A stretch of 64,000 nt of DNA from positions 10,790,419 to 10,854,418 of the forward strand of contig CM034601.1 in NCBI GenBank assembly GCA_020091685.1. Direction: 5' to 3'. Positions within the stretch are counted from its first letter, which is position 1; the number at the start of each line of letters is the position of its first letter. Shown here piece by piece: positions 60,401 to 63,338 of this stretch. A model generated the notes under the pieces. The model saw only the letters and a program-made list of their open reading frames with translations. It was not told the DNA's origin and did not search any database. Both the position numbers and the translations under genes were made by a program. Source of the stretch: Lutjanus erythropterus (taxonomy: Eukaryota > Chordata > Actinopteri > Lutjaniformes > Lutjanidae).

Positions 60401-63338
60401 GATAAGGTGGCCTTTACTTGCCCCAAAGCATTTAATCAGAATATAACTTTTCTGACACGTGCACAGTGGTTCTACACGCTGTGAAGCATCTAATCTGCCG
60501 GAAATATAACAGGTGAAAAAGAAGTGGTTCTACCTGTCAATAAAATTTTGAAGATGGACCCATGTCATGTCGTGGGGGCAGTATTTGTGGGGAGTAAGTG
60601 CAAGAGGACCTTCACAGCACATTAAGAAACTTGTTCATGTCACCTAATGTGAACCAAAGCAGAACCAAACCAAACAGAAACAATCGGATTAAGGATTTAC
60701 ATGGTTATCAGGCACAAATGTGTTTCTATTGAACGGATTATCAAAGGTTTACAACCTCCGCTTTCAACTGTATTGCAAATTCCCTTAGTGTGGGCCAGAT
60801 TGGAGGTGGTTGCATGTGGCATTTTTATTTTGACTGGGCTGTTATTTCAACTCTTAGTGGAATATTAGTGTCCATGTAAACGCAGTTAATGCAAGTACCT
60901 AATCCTACCTGGTACACACATGGATATGTTAAAAGTACATATAGCATACTGCATAGATTTTTTTGTTTTATTTCAAGCATTTTATGTGTTTAAGTATGTA
61001 CTTTATTTAGATGTTAACTGTTGGAAATGTATTGCTTGAAAAGGTGTAGGGTAAATATTTATTTAAGAAATACTAAAATGTGTATTTTTATTCAGGAAGA
61101 CTGTAATTTAACCAGCTGATATCTGATCTGACAGTACTGTGCTGTACACAGGTTAAATTTGTATTAGCTTGCACTGCCACCTAGTGTACATGCAGATGTC
61201 CTGCAGAAAAGAACAGGAATTAATCGATCACTCAGCAGATAGATACTGCAGTATGCATTTATTGTATCATCCAAAACCTCTTTAGAACAAGACACGATTT
61301 TAATCTCCTTAAATTAATTCATTGTACTGATATTCCTCTTTTGTTCATCTGAATTGTATCACCACATTATTTGTTCATCATAGCTGTGAGAGCATTACTG
61401 TTTGGCCAAAATATTTATTAAACCGCCTCAAGCCTTCTGGAATAGTTGTCAAGGTTTAGACAGGATATGATGTCCCTCAGCCGCCAAGCATCCCTGCATC
61501 TTTGTAAATTGTGATAAAATGTTAAAAATGAAGGTAGGTAGATCTTCAAGGGGAGCACAAATTGAACAAAAAGCCTGGAAATGTGTGTCAGTTCACATCT
61601 GACACATCAAATGTTTTCTATGTATACCTCTCTGTTCCTTATTATATTTCTGTAATATTTATTAGACAAAATGTGTATCCACTTTTAGAGGTGTTTCATT
61701 TTTGATAAAGATATTTTCCAGCCTCTAACATACCTCACAGTGAATAGCTGAACTGAACTTCTTCAAGAAGTTTGACGTTTTGAAGTGATTTTGTTTTATT
61801 TACACTTTTATTCATCTTCTCCCCGTGGTCGTAGTGTCGAAGAATTTGAGTGAGAGACGATCCACCAAGTCGGACATGTCTCCGGTGTCTCTGCGGTCGG
61901 CTCTGCCCTCGGGGAAAACACAAAACAGGGTGTCACAAGTCCTTCAGGTCCAGGTCCCACTGAACCCTCTACGAAAGAAGAGCACTGCCAAGGACATCGG
62001 CACACCCAGTTAGTATACCTCCACTTTACTATATATCATCATAATACTCCTTAAGCTTATTAAGCTTACTTATTTATTCTTTTTTGTATTTAGAATTTCA
62101 TTGTAATCATCCGTCTTCTCTGTCCTTCTTCACTGATAAAACCTTGTGAAAGAAAACCTATCTTTCCCAGTTCTGTATTACTGCAGACGTATAACAGCCT
62201 CCCAGGATAAATAACTTCTGTAACCTATTTCTTCTCCAGACTCCAACTCTCCCCAGGTGGTGAAGAAACCTCCAGTGAACTCATCAGAGGACTGGAGCAC
62301 CAAGAGACCATCTGATGACACCGTCTCCACCATCTCCTCCCTTCACTCCAGCCCCACGGTGTCGCCGCAGGGCTCCCCACGCAAAGGTTTGCTACAGAAA
62401 CTCTTGCTTTTCACGCCACATGCTTTTATCTAGAGAACGTTACATCGGGTGAAGATGAGTAGAGAAGAGTGAAGAAGAGTAGAATTAGTGAACGCCTCCA
62501 AGCACAGCTGAGTTACCCACAAACTTTGCATGTCTGTGGTGAAGTCAGTTTATGGTTCATTTCACACTTTTTCCCCCTTGAAAAGTTACGACTTTGCACA
62601 GAAGATCTTTTTATGAAAAAGATCACTAGATGGACAGAGGTGGACTTTTTATTAAGAGTAATATGTTTTTTTTTTACTTGAACCACTGTTATATCACTGT
62701 CCTCAAAGCCACCAGACTCCATTTACGAATTCAGTCATTTTACCTCATTAAACAAACTTTGTTCAAATTCAACAGAAACAAAATAAAACTTTCTACTCTT
62801 TCCACTTTTCTAGCATTCACCAACTCTGCTTTGGTTGTAATGATTCTTTAATTCACTGAGTTAGATGTGAAAAGAAACAGCCATTATATCGCTCTCCTCA
62901 AAGCCTTCCCCAAAAACATCAATAATGTGACACAACATATTGATTTAAAAATAATTTTATTGCTCCTCCAGAGTCTAGGATCACAACTGTGTCCATAGCA
63001 ACAGTCTGTTCTTCATAGCAACAGTCTGCTATCAAAAATAACAGACCTTAGAATGCTGTAATTGACCAATCAATATCTAGTATTTAACAAAGCTATGTAA
63101 TGAAAAGCAAATAGTTGTTTGTTGATATATTAATGTTCAGAATTTCATGTAACCTTTATCTTTCAAGTTAAATAAAAAGCCCTTATTTTCACTCTTCCTT
63201 TTCTTCCCCTTTTTTCAGTGGGAGGCGTGGTCAAGTCCCAGAACTCCAGCCAGATGAACTTGTCGGGATCTTCGTCGTCTCTGACCAGCGACGCCAGCAC
63301 AAAGGCCGGCACTGTCAACCTGCGCAGCTACGGCATAG
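1229..63338 (+). CDS. rapgef6: rapgef6, Rap guanine nucleotide exchange factor 6 (21 exons, both ends missing)
   Basis: Joined coding region of exons 1229-1360, 8952-9132, 11071-11207, 15007-15165, 16011-16163, 19335-19499, 22407-22514, 22867-23070, 25819-25927, 26024-26267, 34936-35093, 44945-45185, 51342-51509, 51706-51921, 55153-55364, 55938-56061, 58122-58145, 60003-60223, 61835-62008, 62240-62386 and 63219-63338. All borders are AG/GT and phases agree throughout. The product exchanges GDP for GTP on Rap1/Rap2 at membranes and acts in adhesion and Ras-to-Rap signalling (family knowledge). Visible order is cNMP-like, REM, PDZ, RA, RasGEF, basic Ser/Pro-rich tail. RAPGEF2 is excluded by several paralogue-specific segments, judged from memory of the human proteins. 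N-terminal exons and the final C-terminal exons are outside the window. Confidence 0.93.
1740..1865 (+). repeat. Dispersed teleost repeat with attaat-rich end (partial copy)
   Basis: It shares the ending aattgttgcagctcta, preceded by repeated AATCAATTA-type blocks, with the longer copy at 3020-3285. I recognise the pattern from many fish introns but cannot assign a named family. Confidence 0.45.
3020..3285 (+). repeat. Dispersed teleost repeat with attaat-rich end (longer copy)
   Basis: It starts near aaatgtgattagtgctcatc, passes through a segment with ccaacagtccagaacccaaa and ends tcattgcagctcc. This series of blocks recurs in fish genomes. The copy is diverged. Family assignment needs a repeat library. 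Confidence 0.5.
3312..3357. repeat. Perfect 13-bp inverted repeat (hairpin)
   Basis: aggaaattgagat at 3312-3324 pairs with its exact reverse complement at 3345-3357 across a 20-nt loop. No associated function is visible. Confidence 0.8.
3552..3764 (-). mobile_element. LINE reverse-transcriptase C-terminal fragment (L2/Rex-like), antisense
   Basis: The minus strand encodes [20 protein letters not shown], then [20 protein letters not shown] and [16 protein letters not shown]. This resembles the C-terminal part of fish non-LTR reverse transcriptases (DYGDVLYMHAS...LDxVYHSALR...HHCxLYxxVGW...HWxxFIYKAL). It is a short 5'-truncated remnant inside the intron with no promoter or ORF1. The family call (L2 or Rex clade) is tentative. 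Confidence 0.7.
5930..6130 (+). repeat. Pyrimidine-rich low-complexity stretch
   Basis: Mostly C and T on the sense strand (ctctctcctgtcactcacc and similar). The open frames it gives are low complexity and not coding. Confidence 0.6.
7585..7650 (+). repeat. Short dispersed repeat fragment
   Basis: It contains gagttcttgaagatgtttcg followed by cttctcatccaaaaggcttc, a string I recognise from many fish introns. The parent element is not identified. Confidence 0.4.
8952..9132 (+). CDS. rapgef6: rapgef6 exon w2: acidic linker
   Basis: 181 nt, phase 0 in and 1 out. It encodes [16 protein letters not shown], then a run of acidic residues ([16 protein letters not shown]) and [20 protein letters not shown]. 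The acceptor is tttgctgcag and the donor gtcagt. RAPGEF6 and RAPGEF2 share this acidic linker, which leads into the cyclic-nucleotide-binding-like domain. The order [10 protein letters not shown] is closer to RAPGEF6 than to RAPGEF2 (RDIVRDCLEK). The last base, G, joins AG of the next exon to make the Glu of EQLLEF. Confidence 0.93.
9133..11070. other. Intron w2-w3 (1.9 kb)
   Basis: It carries a probable dispersed repeat (about 9890-10135) and one copy of a 25-bp string (9740-9764) that recurs at 45356-45380. Nothing else is identifiable. Confidence 0.6.
9890..10135 (-). repeat. Probable dispersed repeat, antisense
   Basis: The minus strand starts atgaagctatggatacattc and continues through ccatactaccacactattta and gtatgccagcaaaaggtttc, resembling a string common in fish introns. 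It gives a 103-codon antisense open frame, interpreted as fortuitous within the repeat. Confidence 0.4.
11071..11207 (+). CDS. rapgef6: rapgef6 exon w3: start of cNMP-binding-like domain
   Basis: 137 nt, phase 1 in and 0 out. It encodes [20 protein letters not shown] and [20 protein letters not shown], ending HNKQE. It is the first helix and first strands of the domain that resembles cyclic-nucleotide-binding modules. The acceptor is acccaatag and the donor gtatga. FEVVEQAG is the RAPGEF6 form; RAPGEF2 has FAVVERAG. In a true cNMP domain this part forms the N-terminal helical bundle and the start of the beta roll. Confidence 0.94.
11316..11600. mobile_element. MITE family A, short copy
   Basis: The left end ttaaagggatagttcaga and the right end, whose reverse complement is ctaaagagacagtttggatt, are inverted repeats extending inward through gtgg(c/g)gttgtatgag-like sequence. 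It is the shortest (about 285 bp) of four related copies in the window. Non-autonomous; the superfamily is undetermined. Confidence 0.65.
12735..13165. repeat. AT-rich palindromic repeat (ataatgcattata type)
   Basis: It has repeated blocks such as ttataatgcattataa and taatgcattgtaa in opposing orientations, with left (12780-12850) and right (13030-13110) clusters that are roughly inverted copies. This pattern fits a diverged MITE found widely in fish. Confidence 0.5.
14113..14145 (+). repeat. (AAATT)n pentanucleotide microsatellite
   Basis: About six tandem aaatt units in the loop of the large inverted repeat. Confidence 0.9.
14340..14560 (-). mobile_element. L1-like LINE ORF2 C-terminal fragment, antisense
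   Basis: The minus strand reads [20 protein letters not shown] and then [23 protein letters not shown] is the zinc-knuckle-like HxFWxCPKL block at the end of L1-clade ORF2 proteins in fish. It is a short remnant between the inverted-repeat arms. A second remnant from the next part of the same type of ORF lies at 21960-22172 on the other strand. Confidence 0.75.
15007..15165 (+). CDS. rapgef6: rapgef6 exon w4: cNMP-like beta roll with degenerate phosphate-binding cassette
   Basis: 159 nt, phase 0/0, 53 codons. It encodes [19 protein letters not shown], then [18 protein letters not shown] and VRTKGDDCQ. The position equivalent to the phosphate-binding cassette reads [12 protein letters not shown] and lacks the FGE-(L/I)-A and PRxA(T/A) residues that hold cyclic nucleotide phosphate. 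This agrees with the family's reported failure to bind cAMP usefully. The donor is gtaaac. The frame stays open for a further 24 codons past the donor, which looks fortuitous. Confidence 0.94.
15166..16010. other. Intron w4-w5 (0.85 kb)
   Basis: No repeat was recognised. The last 57 nt (15954-16010) are open in the frame of exon w5 and preceded by an AG, giving a possible longer form of that exon. Confidence 0.6.
16011..16163 (+). CDS. rapgef6: rapgef6 exon w5: end of cNMP-like domain
   Basis: 153 nt, phase 0/0, 51 codons. It encodes [20 protein letters not shown], then [20 protein letters not shown] and [11 protein letters not shown]. The tyrosine-tryptophan pair in [15 protein letters not shown] is the RAPGEF6 form (DYCRILNQVEKNMQK in RAPGEF2). 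The acceptor at 16010 (cctcgaccag) is supported by homology. A second in-frame acceptor 57 nt upstream is discussed in the findings. The donor is gttagt. This exon leads directly to the Ras exchanger motif. Confidence 0.95.
18009..18035 (+). repeat. (TG)n microsatellite
   Basis: About 13 TG units, followed by a short GTCT run. Confidence 0.95.
18240..19080 (+). repeat. Satellite-like tandem array, 125-148 bp unit
   Basis: The anchor cactgtgacctcacg (variants) recurs at 18428, 18576, 18723, 18849 and 18982. Each unit also holds a variant of cccattcttgtgaacatgat, then a run with aacatccacttggactc and tgattagattttggtggtca. Units are diverged. The lead-in (cggcagccgaggccggagcc) and tail (atatctaataggataaaatg) are typical of a tandem repeat seen in many fish introns. 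Confidence 0.85.
19335..19499 (+). CDS. rapgef6: rapgef6 exon w6: Ras exchanger motif (REM), first part
   Basis: 165 nt, phase 0/0, 55 codons. It encodes [40 protein letters not shown] and [15 protein letters not shown]. The [15 protein letters not shown] stretch is the hallmark of the N-terminal RasGEF (REM) domain, which braces the catalytic hairpin. TPERLIMHL is the RAPGEF6 form (TSERLTMHL in RAPGEF2). The acceptor is tcaacccag and the donor gtgagt. Confidence 0.95.
20384..20404 (+). repeat. Poly-A run
   Basis: About 20 consecutive A bases. No retrocopy or SINE body was recognised upstream. Confidence 0.85.
21960..22172 (+). mobile_element. L1-like LINE ORF2 C-terminal fragment
   Basis: The plus strand reads [20 protein letters not shown], then [20 protein letters not shown] and [10 protein letters not shown]. 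This matches the extreme C-terminal block of fish L1-clade ORF2 (LLGILxVAARKAITxKWL...MERITFSxRL). It is a short remnant with small internal gaps relative to the expected motif order, and with no 5' part nearby. Confidence 0.75.
22407..22514 (+). CDS. rapgef6: rapgef6 exon w7: REM, second part
   Basis: 108 nt, phase 0/0, 36 codons. It encodes [20 protein letters not shown], then [16 protein letters not shown]. The sequence [17 protein letters not shown] is near invariant in PDZ-GEFs. Family position places it in the C-terminal helices of the REM domain. The acceptor is gtcttgtag and the donor gtaaga. A 352-nt intron separates it from the next exon. Confidence 0.95.
22515..22866. other. Intron w7-w8 (352 nt)
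   Basis: Short AT-rich intron; nothing else seen. Confidence 0.7.
22867..23070 (+). CDS. rapgef6: rapgef6 exon w8: REM end and first half of PDZ domain
   Basis: 204 nt, phase 0/0, 68 codons. It encodes [20 protein letters not shown], then [20 protein letters not shown] and [20 protein letters not shown], ending KRGDQ. GFGIFV is the carboxylate-binding loop position of the PDZ domain, with GFGI in place of the classical GLGF. KWRQ...KASRESPL is diagnostic for RAPGEF6 over RAPGEF2 (KRRLMTLTKPSREAPL). The acceptor is ccttgtcag and the donor gtgagt. Confidence 0.95.
24120..24500 (+). mobile_element. Degraded Tc1-like DNA transposon remnant
   Basis: The plus strand encodes [20 protein letters not shown] and [20 protein letters not shown], resembling the DNA-binding part of fish Tc1-like transposases (RTTISAAIHQSGLYGRVARRKPLLS). 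Further on, tggtctgatgagacaaaaac is the usual string encoding the WSDETK motif of the DDE domain. Frames are broken and much of the catalytic part is missing, so it is non-functional. Confidence 0.7.
24586..24765 (+). mobile_element. tRNA-derived SINE
   Basis: The head gggcgccccagtagctcag and tggtagagcg form a pol III A box, and gggtttgatttccacc about 50 nt on resembles a B box. The body runs through a CT-rich segment to a tail ccagtaaaggctaaaaatgc. The layout is the common percomorph tRNA-SINE. It cannot be a working tRNA gene because the acceptor stem and anticodon arm do not pair properly. Confidence 0.85.
24815..25030 (+). repeat. Dispersed repeat C, copy 1
   Basis: It shares an ordered set of blocks with 46490-46690: a ttaatttgaactctaattaa-like block, acaagttacaggc, ggacac(t/c)(g/a)cagctgt, atttcaact, aacctctgatg and tttggtcattttatgat. 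Shorter similarity is seen at 31685-31790. The family is not named. Confidence 0.55.
25676..25752 (+). repeat. (TG)38 microsatellite next to the PDZ exon
   Basis: An uninterrupted TG tract of about 77 nt on the sense strand, ending 66 nt before exon w9. It is the longest dinucleotide repeat in the window. Confidence 0.97.
25819..25927 (+). CDS. rapgef6: rapgef6 exon w9: second half of PDZ domain
   Basis: 109 nt, phase 0 in and 1 out. It encodes [20 protein letters not shown] and [16 protein letters not shown]. This completes the PDZ fold (beta D to F and helix B, with the ligand-facing helix around [11 protein letters not shown]). The acceptor is cttgtttcag. A 77-nt TG tract ends only 66 nt upstream of it, an unusual neighbour that could affect inclusion of the exon. 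The donor is gtgagc, and the next intron is only 96 nt. Confidence 0.95.
26024..26267 (+). CDS. rapgef6: rapgef6 exon w10: linker between PDZ and RA domains
   Basis: 244 nt, phase 1 in and 2 out. It encodes [60 protein letters not shown] and [22 protein letters not shown] and TRFSILPPK are RAPGEF6-type. The segment is basic and serine-rich and likely disordered (inference). The acceptor is tatctttag and the donor gtaaga. It is followed by an 8.7-kb intron. Confidence 0.94.
27839..27866 (+). repeat. (CA)n microsatellite
   Basis: About 14 CA units. Confidence 0.95.
28555..29190. mobile_element. MITE family A, copy 2
   Basis: The left end tgaagtgatagttgtggggt and the right end (reverse complement aaagtgacagttttgatgaa, then ttgaagtggggctgtatgag) form terminal inverted repeats of about 60 bp. 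The interior shares ttaccttgctgtcggacaac and gggaaaccaccattatataa with the copy at 56386. About 636 bp with no coding capacity. Confidence 0.75.
29750..30480. repeat. Possible dispersed repeat (low certainty)
   Basis: The left part contains ccccagggactaagaacctt and the right part aagtacaggaacttgcagtg, followed by catttctgattggtcgagtg. These strings resemble opposite ends of a fish MITE. The middle is AT-rich. Neither end is precise. Confidence 0.3.
31037..31096 (+). repeat. (TG)n microsatellite
   Basis: About 30 uninterrupted GT units. Confidence 0.95.
31685..31790 (+). repeat. Dispersed repeat C, fragment
   Basis: It shares catt(c)ggcaaaca, attaatttgaattctaat and acaagttacaggc blocks with copies at 24815 and 46490. 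Only the 5' part is present. Confidence 0.45.
32013..32187 (-). mobile_element. tRNA-derived SINE, antisense
   Basis: The minus strand starts gatgcccccgtagctcagtt, with A box tagctcagttagtagag and B box ggttcgactcc. The tail is on the left (reading aatcctaaaaa on the minus strand). It is the same general type as the copy at 24586 but with a different tRNA-like head, so probably another subfamily. Confidence 0.85.
32591..32730 (+). other. Candidate cryptic or poison exon
   Basis: A long pyrimidine tract (cccacctctttcttccgtct) leads to cggtgcag at 32590, and a gtatgt donor follows at 32731 (gttagt four bases earlier). The 140 nt between look less AT-rich than their surroundings. Spliced after exon w10 it would read [17 protein letters not shown] and stop after 22 codons, cutting the protein after the PDZ domain. 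There is no homology support. Confidence 0.25.
34369..34396 (+). repeat. (TG)n microsatellite
   Basis: About 14 GT units. Confidence 0.95.
34936..35093 (+). CDS. rapgef6: rapgef6 exon w11: Ser-rich linker before RA domain
   Basis: 158 nt, phase 2 in and 1 out. It encodes [40 protein letters not shown] and [12 protein letters not shown]. The form [18 protein letters not shown] matches human RAPGEF6 (IVGTRHCRHSLAIMPIPG) and differs from RAPGEF2 (IVGLRQTKHIPTALPVSG). The acceptor is tttttctag and the donor gtaaga. The following 9.85-kb intron is the longest in the window. Confidence 0.95.
37565..37580 (+). repeat. Poly-A run
   Basis: About 16 consecutive A bases. Confidence 0.85.
42398..42444 (+). 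repeat. (CA)n microsatellite
   Basis: About 23 CA units; complementary in sense to the TG tracts elsewhere in the same transcript. Confidence 0.95.
43672..44391. mobile_element. MITE family A, copy 3 (best-preserved)
   Basis: The left end taaagggatagtttgattta, then tatgaggtacttatcaatac, pairs with the right end, whose reverse complement is taaagggacagtgcagatta then gaggtacttaacaatagtca. The terminal inverted repeats are about 65-70 bp. The element is about 720 bp, and second inner inverted strings (gaagcagagaggagcatcag and ctgatactcctctctacttc) extend the pairing. Non-coding. Confidence 0.85.
44945..45185 (+). CDS. rapgef6: rapgef6 exon w12: Ras-association (RA) domain
   Basis: 241 nt, phase 1 in and 2 out. 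It encodes [60 protein letters not shown] and [19 protein letters not shown]. This is nearly all of the ubiquitin-like RA domain, which in PDZ-GEFs binds GTP-loaded Ras-family proteins and recruits the protein to membranes; RAPGEF6 is reported to respond to M-Ras. [13 protein letters not shown] is the RAPGEF6 form ([13 protein letters not shown] in RAPGEF2). The acceptor is ctctccag and the donor gtaaga. Confidence 0.96.
46094..46432 (+). repeat. Dispersed repeat F, left copy of an inverted pair
   Basis: It starts ttaaaggagcaatatgtaac and ends cactctggagttggagttca. The reverse complement of 48209-48582 follows the same order of blocks (tgcaggagtgcaa, cagctatttatagctgt-like, aaaacaaaagtccactgctc). 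The leading string is frequent at ends of fish MITEs. Confidence 0.65.
46490..46690 (+). repeat. Dispersed repeat C, copy 2
   Basis: It shares the series of blocks described for 24815-25030, here with acaacttacaggcaggaata and ggacaccacagctgtatttc. Confidence 0.55.
47879..48150 (+). repeat. Repeat related to the 13736 inverted-repeat element
   Basis: The start aaaggagacagttcacccca with aaaatcaa matches the outer edge at 13736 (aaaggggcagttcagctcaa with aatcaa). It continues with tttggagacatctg-, aaaaatcatgatccggt- and tctcaagataatccacag-type blocks, parallel to the left arm there. Single arm, diverged. Confidence 0.6.
48209..48582 (-). repeat. Dispersed repeat F, right copy of an inverted pair
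   Basis: Inverted relative to 46094-46432, with shared blocks such as ctccagagtgtgtattttca, gcactcctgcggtgttcctg and the terminal gctacatatttctctttaac. Confidence 0.65.
49204..50135 (+). repeat. CT-rich imperfect minisatellite, about 930 bp
   Basis: Units of variable length built from tctcctctcctcttgtctcc and relatives, about 95% pyrimidine on the sense strand with purines mostly as single G or A. It gives long Ser/Leu-rich open frames in all forward frames that are not coding. Such strand-asymmetric tracts can form triplex DNA and bind PTB-type proteins in RNA (established for such sequences, inferred here). Confidence 0.9.
51342..51509 (+). CDS. rapgef6: rapgef6 exon w13: end of RA domain and start of RasGEF domain
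   Basis: 168 nt, phase 2 in and 2 out. It encodes [40 protein letters not shown] and [34 protein letters not shown] closes the RA module, and [18 protein letters not shown] is the first helix of the CDC25-homology catalytic domain. The acceptor is tccttctag. The donor is taken as gtatgt, which leaves GA to join G of the next exon as Glu. The next intron is only 196 nt. Confidence 0.95.
51706..51921 (+). CDS. rapgef6: rapgef6 exon w14: CDC25/RasGEF catalytic domain
   Basis: 216 nt, phase 2 in and 2 out. It encodes [60 protein letters not shown] and [11 protein letters not shown]. RasGEF signature elements are [12 protein letters not shown] and the [20 protein letters not shown] helix, which contribute to the Rap-contacting core. 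The acceptor is gcttcccag and the donor gtgagc. Slight divergence at SSIGSGN (human NSKTGNT) lies in a loop. Confidence 0.95.
51922..55152. other. Intron w14-w15 (3.2 kb)
   Basis: It holds a diverged tandem repeat (53870-54780). Between 51922 and 53860 the sequence is AT-rich, with short poly-T and no recognised element. A pyrimidine-rich run leads to exon w15. Confidence 0.6.
53870..54780 (+). repeat. Satellite-like array, three diverged units
   Basis: The anchor catcttcaaactc(a/g)gcc(t) occurs at about 53884, 54167 and 54572. Each is followed by tgactgcat- or tgaatgctt-type sequence, gttgtga(c/t)-ctatcatgttgacaaaatct and cattttgccatgatg-like strings. Spacing is about 280 and 400 bp. The motif series resembles tandem repeats seen in other percomorph introns. 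Confidence 0.7.
55153..55364 (+). CDS. rapgef6: rapgef6 exon w15: RasGEF catalytic domain, central part
   Basis: 212 nt, phase 2 in and 1 out. It encodes [60 protein letters not shown] and [29 protein letters not shown] and the [20 protein letters not shown] segment are classical CDC25 motifs; the latter corresponds to the most conserved RasGEF signature. [11 protein letters not shown] is the RAPGEF6 form (NSQNLQPPIIP in RAPGEF2). The acceptor is cctcctgtag and the donor gtagaa. Confidence 0.96.
55365..55937. other. Intron w15-w16 (573 nt)
   Basis: No repeat or site was recognised. Confidence 0.7.
55938..56061 (+). CDS. rapgef6: rapgef6 exon w16: end of RasGEF catalytic domain
   Basis: 124 nt, phase 1 in and 2 out. 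It encodes [20 protein letters not shown] and [20 protein letters not shown]. It forms the last helices of the catalytic domain, which carry the hairpin-supporting NFEKLRMI stretch. The acceptor is tcctgtcag. The donor gttggt is weak, which fits with alternative splicing just downstream: the AG left at the end can join either the microexon at 58122 or exon 60003 in the same frame. Confidence 0.94.
56195..57335 (+). repeat. Direct repeat of about 160 bp flanking a MITE
   Basis: The copy at 56195-56365 (attagctatatcac, gctaatgtcatgaaaatgta, aaatttgtggcttagaaatc) is matched in order by 57172-57335 (attagctatatcac, gctaatgtcatgaaaatgta, gaattctgttgctcataaat). Identity is roughly three quarters by eye. 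The repeats immediately flank the MITE. Confidence 0.7.
56386..57170. mobile_element. MITE family A, copy 4
   Basis: The left end ttaaagagacagttctgatt, then gaagtggggttgtatgaggt, matches copies 1-3. The interior shares gggaaaccatcattatataa and taccttgctgtcagacagct with copy 2. The right terminal repeat is not evident; the copy seems truncated at about 57170. Confidence 0.7.
58122..58145 (+). CDS. rapgef6: rapgef6 exon w17: 24-nt microexon (probably alternative)
   Basis: The microexon is flanked by acceptor cttgcttgcag and donor gtaagt. Spliced after AG of the preceding exon and before G of the next, it reads RKKRWKSLG and leads into SLSQGS. RAPGEF2 has RKKKWRSLGSLSQGS at exactly this point, so the microexon is homologous and functional. 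Its length is a multiple of three, so skipping gives MFRQ-R-SLSQGS, the form remembered for the canonical human RAPGEF6. The insert adds four basic residues right after the catalytic domain. TGC triplets immediately upstream resemble the UGC elements of neuronal microexons (inference). Confidence 0.85.
58146..60002. other. Intron w17-w18 (1.9 kb)
   Basis: It holds an A-rich run (59249-59278) and a strong pyrimidine tract before exon w18 (59930-60000). No recognised element. Confidence 0.6.
60003..60223 (+). CDS. rapgef6: rapgef6 exon w18: basic tail after the GEF domain
   Basis: 221 nt, phase 2 in and 1 out. It encodes [60 protein letters not shown] and [33 protein letters not shown] is nearly identical to human RAPGEF6 (RAPGEF2 has SSFLNAKK), and [15 protein letters not shown] is also RAPGEF6-type. 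RRSS could be a basophilic kinase site (inference). A long pyrimidine tract precedes acceptor cctcatcag; the donor is gtgagt. Confidence 0.96.
60224..61834. other. Intron w18-w19 (1.6 kb)
   Basis: It contains a MITE at 60316-60886. The rest is AT-rich with nothing recognised. Confidence 0.6.
60316..60886. mobile_element. MITE with short TIRs and TA flanks
   Basis: The left end gctgcggttacatggac and the right end (reverse complement actgcgtttacatggac) are near-identical inverted repeats, each directly flanked by TA (60314-60315 and 60887-60888), consistent with a TA target-site duplication. About 571 bp, AT-rich, non-coding. TA targets suggest a Tc1/mariner or PIF/Harbinger-like origin (inference). 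Confidence 0.75.
61835..62008 (+). CDS. rapgef6: rapgef6 exon w19: Ser/Pro-rich tail
   Basis: 174 nt, phase 1 in and 1 out. It encodes [40 protein letters not shown] and [17 protein letters not shown]. It aligns with human RAPGEF6 TKNLSEKRSAKSSEMSPVPM and [28 protein letters not shown] is well conserved within an otherwise disordered tail. The acceptor is ggtcgtag and the donor gttagt (weaker than consensus). Confidence 0.93.
62240..62386 (+). CDS. rapgef6: rapgef6 exon w20: Ser/Pro-rich tail
   Basis: 147 nt, phase 1 in and 1 out. It encodes [40 protein letters not shown] and SPQGSPRK. It aligns with human RAPGEF6 EDTISVASSLHSSPPASPQGSPHK and holds several Ser-Pro sites. The acceptor is cttctccag and the donor gtttgc (weak). 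In human RAPGEF6 the next residues after GSPHK are GYTLIPS, whereas here the next recognisable exon is the 120-nt one at 63219. The remaining canonical tail should therefore lie to the right of the window. Confidence 0.92.
62387..63218. other. Intron w20-w21 (0.8 kb)
   Basis: AT-rich. A short local direct repeat (catagcaacagtctg at about 62995-63028) is the only structure noticed. Confidence 0.6.
63219..63338 (+). CDS. rapgef6: rapgef6 exon w21: 120-nt symmetric Ser-rich exon
   Basis: 120 nt, phase 1 in and 1 out, so it can be skipped without a frame change. The acceptor has a strong pyrimidine tract (ccccttttttcag). It encodes [20 protein letters not shown], then [20 protein letters not shown]. 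The donor is gtgggg after ATAG. I do not recall this segment in the canonical human protein, where GYTLIPS follows GSPHK directly. It may therefore be a cassette exon or the start of the alternative terminal exon that continues to 63907. Confidence 0.8.

Noticed and set aside
1229-63338. Gene could be rapgef2
   Set aside because: Domain order is the same, but diagnostic residues in the PDZ lead-in, linker, RA domain and tail follow RAPGEF6.
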